DNA of 64,000 bases from Membranipora membranacea (Eukaryota > Bryozoa > Gymnolaemata > Cheilostomatida > Membraniporidae), in the NCBI GenBank assembly GCA_914767715.1, contig OU612068.1, positions 8,928,001 to 8,992,000 on the forward strand, written 5' to 3'. Under the pieces are notes generated by a model, which was given only the letters and a program-made list of their open reading frames with translations, did no database searches and was not told where the DNA came from. Below, one piece after another: positions 57,861 to 64,000 of this stretch (its first letter is position 1; the number at the start of each line of letters is the position of its first letter). Position numbers and translations under genes: made by a program.

Positions 57861-58380
57861 TTTACAAAACCCTCTACAACTTGTTGTCATTAAACCAAAA
57901 GTATTGAGGTGAACAGACCACTGAGTTGTAAATTAAGTTGACGAAGTAAATTATCCCATTATTACACAGTTTTATACAATCTCTTTGCCTAAAAACAAGG
58001 TTTTGTTTTTTTATATCAAAGAGGTGACGTGACATAGATCATTTATAGTCATGGCTTAAAATAGGCAATCTACTAGTTTTAGTTCAGACATCTAACCTGA
58101 CAAACTTTAAAAGTATACATGTATATTTGTTATATCTGACAGAAGGGGGGGGGGATCAGTGTGAGACTAAGGGAGAAGGTGTATACATGCCTGATCAATA
58201 CAAGACGGTGGATAAATTTGAGGATCAGTTTTTAACTACCCAGTGGAAGGGAAAGAGGAGACTTTATGTGGAGGATCTTCTCCCGTCCAAAATATTAAAA
58301 AGGTGATTAATGAAGCTGAGCAGATTTTATAACCTAAAACAAGTTGACCCCCCTTTTTGTTGTTACTTTTACTGAGTGGC

Positions 58381-59147
58381 AATACTTGCCAAGTCTCCCT
58401 ATTTAGGTAGGAACACTGAATTAGATTCTTCTCTTAGAATGGAAATAGTATCATAGCGTTATACAGTTAGGACACTAAACACAGGGACCCATCTGACTGT
58501 TATCTGATTGGCTGTCCCTAGTAGCAAGAATAATTAGCCTGAGAAATTGTCTTGTTTACAAAATTGCAAACAGTAATTATACTCCATACAGTGTCGATGA
58601 TTAGGGCATTTCTAGATTGCTACTAGGGACTGGCTATTTTTGCAAGCCCTTTGTTTTGAAAAAGAAAGCTAATGATGCTATTCCAGATATGGAATTCAAT
58701 GGGTAGGAACCTCCAGATTTCCACACCCACTTCTGCCCATTTCCCACTTTTTTTAATTCTCACTTTTTCCTCCAGATTTGTGAGAAAACAGCCAACAGCA
58801 ATTTTTTAGTAACTATCAAAGCACTTGTTGATGAGTTACTGGTAAGGTCTTTGCGCGCAAAATTAGAAGGAATTGTGCTATTCAAGAATGTTAACAAATT
58901 TACCTGTTGTATCAAAGTTCAGACTATTATTTGGGATCAAATATGCTTTCCTTCCTAGTGGCTAGATACGCTCTCAGAGCATCAGCGGCCGGGGTTCCGT
59001 GCCGGATCCCCACTGGGGGCTCAAACCGCCCCAAACCCCCAGGTGGGACGCACGGGTGCTCCGCATCCGCGAAGCTCCATGATGCTGTGCTTTATCACTG
59101 TAAATTGAAATCTCCCACTTTTGAATGTAGATTACTTGGCAAGTAAG
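58381..59147. mobile_element. TIR element T1 (767 bp) with 8-bp target duplication TGAGTGGC
   Basis: Starts AATACTTGCCAAGTCTCCC and ends GGGAGATTT-related sequence then ACTTGGCAAGTAAG. TGAGTGGC stands at 58373-58380 and again at 59148-59155. Segmental copy B lacks the insertion at this point. Eight-base duplications are typical of hAT elements. It is a non-autonomous copy with a GC-rich interior block (58980-59080). A second insertion is nested inside. Confidence 0.8.
58415..58701. mobile_element. 287-bp element nested in T1, 9-bp target duplication GGTAGGAAC
   Basis: GGTAGGAAC at 58406-58414 is repeated at 58702-58710. The uninterrupted site is seen in the other T1 copy (TTTAGGTCGGACCCTCC at about 61709). 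The ends are weak inverted repeats (CTGAATTAGATTC.../GGAATTCAAT). A 9-bp duplication suggests a Mutator-type element; the family is otherwise not recognised. Confidence 0.7.
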
Positions 59148-59499
59148 TGAGTGGCCTTGTCACAAACTCATTTTGTGGTATCTCTGCAATTCCGTATTGC
59201 GTGAGTCCGAACAAGGGCTCAATAGTAGAACAGTTTAGTCTAGCCAAAATTTTCTGCTTTTCATTAATTTTCCCGTACTCTCAACATTTTTGTATTGCTT
59301 GTTTATATAATGACTGCCTCGACATCTGTCCTCATGTCCATTTGATCATAATCACTTGGTAAAAAGCTCACAATCTCAGTAATAAATAACTATGGAATAT
59401 GCTATCCATTTATTTTGGCCAAATCATAAATAGGAAACCGAAAATTGTAGTATAATTATGTATGTTCTATACTATATTGTAATATGGGTTTATAGTAAA

Positions 59500-60839
59500 A
59501 TAATTGTGTATTTTTGCTATGACTGGGTGACTTTCTTCATCTACATCCTCGGTGTCACTGTTTGGTGTAGATGTAGGTCGGTACAAAAAATATGAAAAGC
59601 ATTGACTGCTTCTGTTGTTATGTCTAGCAATGTTCCCCTGAATGAGCTTGTTGTAACAGTCACCGTCATTGTTCTACGCCAAATGTTCATAATCCATCTG
59701 AGGTGAGTTTGCCCATTTGGGCTTCGGTTGTGCATACGAATCATCGGCTGAATTCCTGTTTAGCTGCTCGTATCCCTGCAATGCGTTCCTAGATGTTGTG
59801 TGCCTTCTTCCCCGTTTCCCTTTGCCACAGCTGTCGCTCCCTGCCACTCCATCCCGCCAGATCCTGCTCCCCTTCCGTAATAACTCAAATCCACAATCTC
59901 TCCTTCACTTCTCCGATTTATTGGTGTAACATATCCCATGATGGGCTGCTGCCCACTCATCCGCACAGCTGCAAAATGTACACGCTGTATTATAAATATG
60001 TGTTGTGTAAATTTAATGACTTAAAATCAATTATGTTTGTAAACTGGAATTTTTTAAGTACAGGAAGAAAACAGCTAATTTAGAGAAAGTAAGAAGGTAG
60101 CAGCGTACAAGTTGTTAGTTATTATTTATTAATATACTTTAATTTGTGCTTAACCCGAATTGAATGATCAGGGGATGTTTAAGGTATGATTTAGGTACGA
60201 TCAAATAAAGTACTAGGTATGATTTGGGAAGTTTTAGTATGATCAAGTATGGTGACAGTTCAAGTAACACGTATTAGGGTACTATTGCGCAGCCTTATTA
60301 CACTATCAACACAAATCAGGAACCAAAGTATGGAGTATTGATTGCAAGGTGATGAGATAAAAATTGCCAGCCTACAAACTGGGAACTTTTTTTTCCAATC
60401 TTCAAATGAGATTTTAATGTAATATTTCTTCAAACTACAAGTGAAACTGAAAAAACATGATTTAGCAATTTGGTCATACCAAGTTAATCCGTACCTATTA
60501 CAGGAGGAGTCATAAGAATATAGCTCGGTCGTCTGGGCGGCGGCAAGAGTTGGATGAAGCTTAACTGACTGCCTTGTGCCTTTGGCATAACTCCACCCTC
60601 TGGCTGCACAAATCCACCCTCTGACTGCACAAATTCTGCAGACTGTTGTCGTCTGCAGGCTGACGAGCCTCTTCTTTTGCTCCTTGATTTTTTCTTGCGT
60701 TTTTTACGCGTCTGATGAGATGTTTCATCATCAGACGCATAGTACTCAGCGTTTTTGCACTTGACACAAAATAGTAGGATTGCTGATAGCGCAGTTAGGA
60801 CTAATAGTACACAGATTATCGATACAACTATCTCAAAAT
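59500..60839 (-). pseudogene. Receptor-like cassette C: intact transmembrane/tail exon, nonsense in distal tail
   Basis: Exon 60839-60495 is open from TTATTTTGTAG to ATAG/GTACGG. It encodes a hydrophobic span (IVVSIICVLLVLTALSAILL), FCVKCKNAEYYASDDETSHQ, a strongly basic stretch (RKKRKKKSRSKRRG), two 7-residue repeats (EFVQSEG, GFVQPEG) and PPRRPSYILMTPPVI with a YxxM motif. The phase-1 junction to the next exon (from 59968) reads AVRMSGQQPIMGYVTPINR, then GEIVDLSYYGRG, and stops at 59760. In another frame the same DNA encodes GYEQLNRNSADDSYAQPKPK, then MDYEHLA, a TAG at 59676-59674, and CYNKLIQGNIARHNN. This is the best preserved of the three cassettes. Whether it still makes a short-tailed protein is unknown. 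No ectodomain exon was found upstream. Confidence 0.6.
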
Positions 60840-61189
60840 CTACAAAATAAGATGATGTATCGATATTGTCAAATCTGTTCAAGGCAGACTTCTGAATACA
60901 AATGAACATGACACTTGAAGCCTCACCTCAAATATGGGCAACTCCATGATCTCTAAACAACCAAATTCAACTCTAAAAGATGCTGGTTTACAGCACACTC
61001 ATAGATAGTTAGGAATTTTCGAATCATTTTCCTGGATGTCAGACCAAAAACCATGATCTGCTCCAACGATAGAATATATAAACAATTGTAAATTCATTGC
61101 CTCATCTGATCAGCGCCCCCTATAATGAGGGATAACTCCTGACATAAACCCATTGCAAGAGGATTATAAGACACCAACCTACCTGTGCA

Positions 61190-61690
61190 AGTATACATAA
61201 TTAACTAATCTGACACTAAAAATGATGAGGTCATAATTATACGCTATTATTCCAATTAAATCATGGAAGCCATTCAAAAACAAATTGGTGCAAAACTCAT
61301 ACCAAAGCCCATAAAATTCAAATTGGAAGTTCTCCTAAGCACTTGTCAAAAACAGCCTTGCTTGGCAATCCATTCCAAAACTGAGCTATGGGAGACAGTC
61401 CAATAAAGCAGCAAAGGCTCCAATATCACGGAACAATCACAATAAAACCGTTTTAGTTTTATTGATGTTGCCTCCTACCGCTCTATAAGATCATAAATAA
61501 TGTATATGTAGATTCCAGCAATTTAAAAGCACATATAGTAAGAAAACTCTGAATACAAAGACAAAAGGACGAGTATTAAAAGACACCAGACTACCTGTGT
61601 GAGTAATCATGATTTACTAACGTAACGATATTGCAAATGTTTGGTATCGCTGCGCCTTGATACCAATCATTTGCAATATCCCTCTGCATA
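61190..61690 (-). repeat. Repeats upstream of cassette C, with a TTTGGTATC hairpin
   Basis: Two more copies of the CACAGGTAGGTTGGTGTCTTTTAAT box (61165-61185 and 61580-61605). A hairpin follows (GATATTGCAAATGTTTGGTA 61627, complement ending 61680), the inner part of the 11287-type TIR element with its centre deleted. Confidence 0.65.
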
Positions 61691-63271
61691 CTTGCCAAGT
61701 CTCCCTATTTAGGTCGGACCCTCCGGATTTCCACACCAATTTCTGCCCACTTCCCACCTTTTGTGATTCTCACTATTTCCTCCAGTTTTGTGAGAAAACA
61801 GCACTATCGCATTTTCTTAGTAACTACCCAAGTAATTGTTAATGACTTTCTATGAGGTCTTTGTCATAGAGTTACTATATTCCCTAGAGTGGACAATTTC
61901 TATGTTTCCATGTGAGTTTTGAGTTCGAAATGAGGTTAATTAGCCTTAGCTTCGAGCTATGGAACTGCCTCTGAAATCAGCCTGAGCTCCAAGTTTCAGC
62001 TGTCATTGCGAGGGCTCATGTGTTTTGCTGTTGATATTTATTTTAATGGGAGAATACGAAATTTTTTATCCTGACTAGAAGAGAAAATACATGCAGGTGA
62101 TGTCAATGGTGTTACATGTGAAATTCTCTGAAAAAATGGCTATAAGTGCTAATAATGTCAATGATTCATGCACTATCCTATACCACGCACAACCAGGTTT
62201 CGTTGCGTAATGGAATTGAAAGCGAAAACAGCTGCATGTGATCCACATGGTGTCACATGAAAGATTTTGCAAAATAATGGCTATAAGCGCTCTAATACGT
62301 ATATTTTATCAGTTTTTATCAGCTAGAATTTTATCAGCTTTATCATATGCAGCCCTGGGCTGGTTACCACACACCTCCCAAAGTGATAAGGATAAACTGG
62401 AGAGATTTCAAAAGCTCTGGTCCTGAATTATGATTCCATATGAGGAAGAGTATGAAGAGAGACTTTCTCTACTCGAAGAGCTAAAGATATATTATCTTGA
62501 TATTCTTTGCTTTCAATATATTGCAAAGGTTAAAGAATATGAGAATCATCCTTGCAAAATACTTTCTGAAGCCCGAGACCACCCTTCTATAAATAGGAGA
62601 GCATTTATAGACAATGATATTTTTCATAAATACACCTAACTGCTTTGTTTTTATTTATTTATTTATGCATGGTCTATATTTGTCATTGACTTTAATCGGC
62701 AATAATAAAGTATATCTATATATATTCTCAACAATAAGTTTTATGATACAGGCACTAGCCATGCACAACCAGATTGTGTTGTGTCACGGATTTCGCAATA
62801 ATTAAGTAGGATGTTTTTAGCACTGTATTGTCCACTTTAGAATATAATATCTCTATGGTCTTTGCACACAAATTTAAAAAGAATTGTGTTATTCATTGAT
62901 GTTTACAAATTTAATTAGTTGTATAAAAATACAGACTATTATTGTCAATAGGGTGGTTGATACTGGACATTGGCTAAGTAAGGGCATGTAAGTCCCAGGG
63001 CTCTAGTGTCGATGGTATGTGTTAAAAGTATATTTCACATTTGTTTGACATTTTTAGTACTGGTCCAAAGTACAAGCATGAAATTATTTGGGATCAAATA
63101 TAGGCATCAGCGGCCAAGGCTCCATCCAAGATCTGTTGGGGGGCTCACACCATCCCAAACCCCCAGGTGGATCGCCCAGGTGCTTCATACCCTCGAAGCA
63201 CCGCAATGCGGTGCAGTATCGCTGCAAATTGAAATCTCCCACTTTTGAATTAAGATTGCTTGGCAAGTATG
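61688..63271. mobile_element. TIR element T1, second copy, enlarged by inner insertions
   Basis: Starts ATACTTGCCAAGTCTCCC and ends AGATTGCTTGGCAAGTATG. CCTCTGC stands at 61681-61687 and 63272-63278. It interrupts the end of an 11287-type element (the remaining CACCAAAGAGGGAACAAACT lies at 63279). It contains LINE sequence (62238-62720) and about 330 bp more than the first copy. Confidence 0.7.
62238..62720 (+). mobile_element. LINE 3'-end fragment (third lineage) inside T1 copy 2
   Basis: Reads LSARILSALSYAALGWLPHT, DKDKLERFQKLWS then a stop, and YEEEYEERLSLLEELKIYYL with DILCFQYIAKVK. This is the thumb/C-terminal part of a CR1/L2-type ORF2, diverged from the 12.3- and 40.7-kb copies (which read ISYATPSWFP and ERLQKLCLRVILPW). 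The 3' end has AATAATAAAGTATATCTA. Confidence 0.7.
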
Positions 63272-63509
63272 CCTCTGCCACCAAAGAGGGAACAAACTTA
63301 TTCTAGGCAACATCATGATCTTAAAACACATAATATAATTCAAGTCTCCTACCATGCTGGTTTACAGCAGTCTCATAGATACTAAGGAAATTCTGAATAC
63401 TGTAATTAATTGGTCATTATTAAATTCATACACTTTGTATTTGTCGGGCAGGCTTTTTCACTACTGAAGTAAAAACATGACACTGGAAGCATGAATTATT
63501 ATCTCAAAA

Positions 63510-63880
63510 AGCTCAATAATAATAATATGAACTTTATTTACCCAATGCTGGTTTACTTACAGCACACTCAGATCGAAAGTTGTGAAATTCTGAATACAAA
63601 GGCAATACTAGATGAGCATTAAAAGGCACCAACTTACCTGTGTGATAATTCATGATTAACTAAATTAAAACCAGAAATGATGATGTCATAGTTAGCAATT
63701 CACCACAAATGTCGCTGTTCACAAAATAATGCTCAGTTCAAGTTGATGAGAAACCATTTCGTTGCGAAAACCTGATTGTCATGTGACAGATGAGACAATC
63801 CAATTCGGATCTGATAGCTTGATGAGTAAAAAGAGAAAAATGTGCAGAAATATTCAACTTTTTATCTTTAAATCAAAAAA
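63510..63880 (-). repeat. Dispersed repeat R1, copy 3, at the end of segmental copy C
   Basis: Near-identical in order to 44390-44740: AATAATAATATGAACTTTAT, ATGCTGGTTTACTTACAGCA, then GATGAGTAAAAAGAGAAAAA and an ATT-repeat. The duplicated block appears to run to about 63950. Confidence 0.7.
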
Positions 63881-64000
63881 TTATTATTATTATTTTACAT
63901 ACCCAGTGATATAGCCTATGCAGGACATTCAACAGTCATCACTGTTTTAGAATAAAACTGAGTTGGTTTAGGGCTCACTCTTGACAATTATTCAGATGCT

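Larger units (their letters stand above)
57870..63950. repeat. Segmental duplication copy C (direct copy of 38.6-44.9 kb)
   Basis: See copy B for landmarks. C lacks the LINE and its nested TIR element, but has insertions at 58381-59147 and 61688-63271. A shorter third copy, inverted, lies at 10.83-15.26 kb. Confidence 0.8.

Noticed and set aside
1-64000. CRISPR array, prokaryotic operon or phage
   Set aside because: There are no regularly spaced direct repeats with unique spacers, no ribosome-binding-site-led gene strings, and clear spliceosomal introns throughout.

Overview
The window is nuclear DNA of a multicellular animal, almost certainly an aquatic invertebrate. It is AT-rich, its readable genes are broken by GT-AG introns, and it is crowded with animal-type mobile elements (hAT/ZBED, P-element, Kolobok/Mutator-like, piggyBac-like MITEs, CR1/L2-type LINEs, tRNA-derived SINEs). 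There are no prokaryotic operons. The exact phylum cannot be fixed from the sequence; a cnidarian or another early-branching marine animal is only a guess.

Layout. 1-3.3 kb: a decayed ZBED-hAT transposon. 3.5-7.5 kb: a decayed multi-exon P-element-like transposase with upstream C2H2-like fingers. 7.6-11 kb: a TTAA-flanked MITE, a foldback inverted repeat and the 3' part of a Kolobok/Mutator-like transposase. 11.3-13.7 kb: a TIR element carrying a tRNA-like head, then a LINE reverse-transcriptase remnant. 14-15.1 kb: receptor-like cassette A (transmembrane segment plus basic cytoplasmic tail). 15.4-17.1 and 23.7-24.7 kb: two retroelement ORF1 remnants. 17.6-21.6 kb, 22.7 kb, 26.7-29.7 kb and 30.2 kb: tandemly duplicated short exons that look like cytoplasmic-tail exons. 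32-37.4 kb: a separate array of 1.1-1.5 kb units with a 14-bp minisatellite. 38.6-44.9 kb and 57.9-63.95 kb: two direct copies (B and C) of a segment of about 6 kb, each with a minus-strand cassette related to A and each interrupted by its own nested insertions. 46.2-47.4 kb: a second, minus-strand Kolobok/Mutator-like copy. 48.3-49.9 kb: a TIR element and a 34-bp minisatellite. 50.46-56.67 kb: the one gene that reads as intact, a six-exon minus-strand type II membrane sulfotransferase of the WSCD (sialate/carbohydrate sulfotransferase-like) family, 398 residues, with every exon junction in phase.

The most interesting signal is the repeated membrane-receptor material. Cassettes A, B and C share a transmembrane exon, a poly-basic stretch, a 7-residue repeat that varies in copy number, a YxxM motif, and (in B and C) a conserved tail segment with a YxxL-x8-YxxL (ITAM-like) spacing. 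Neighbouring arrays hold duplicated tail exons with YxxL/YxxI motifs, and the clearest splice junctions are phase 1. This resembles the decayed edge of a fast-evolving multigene receptor complex, such as an allorecognition or immune-type locus. No ectodomain exon could be recognised, and nearly every cassette carries a stop, frameshift or deletion, so that reading is inference. The rest is mostly transposon history, several steps of which can be dated relative to each other from target-site duplications and paralogous empty sites.
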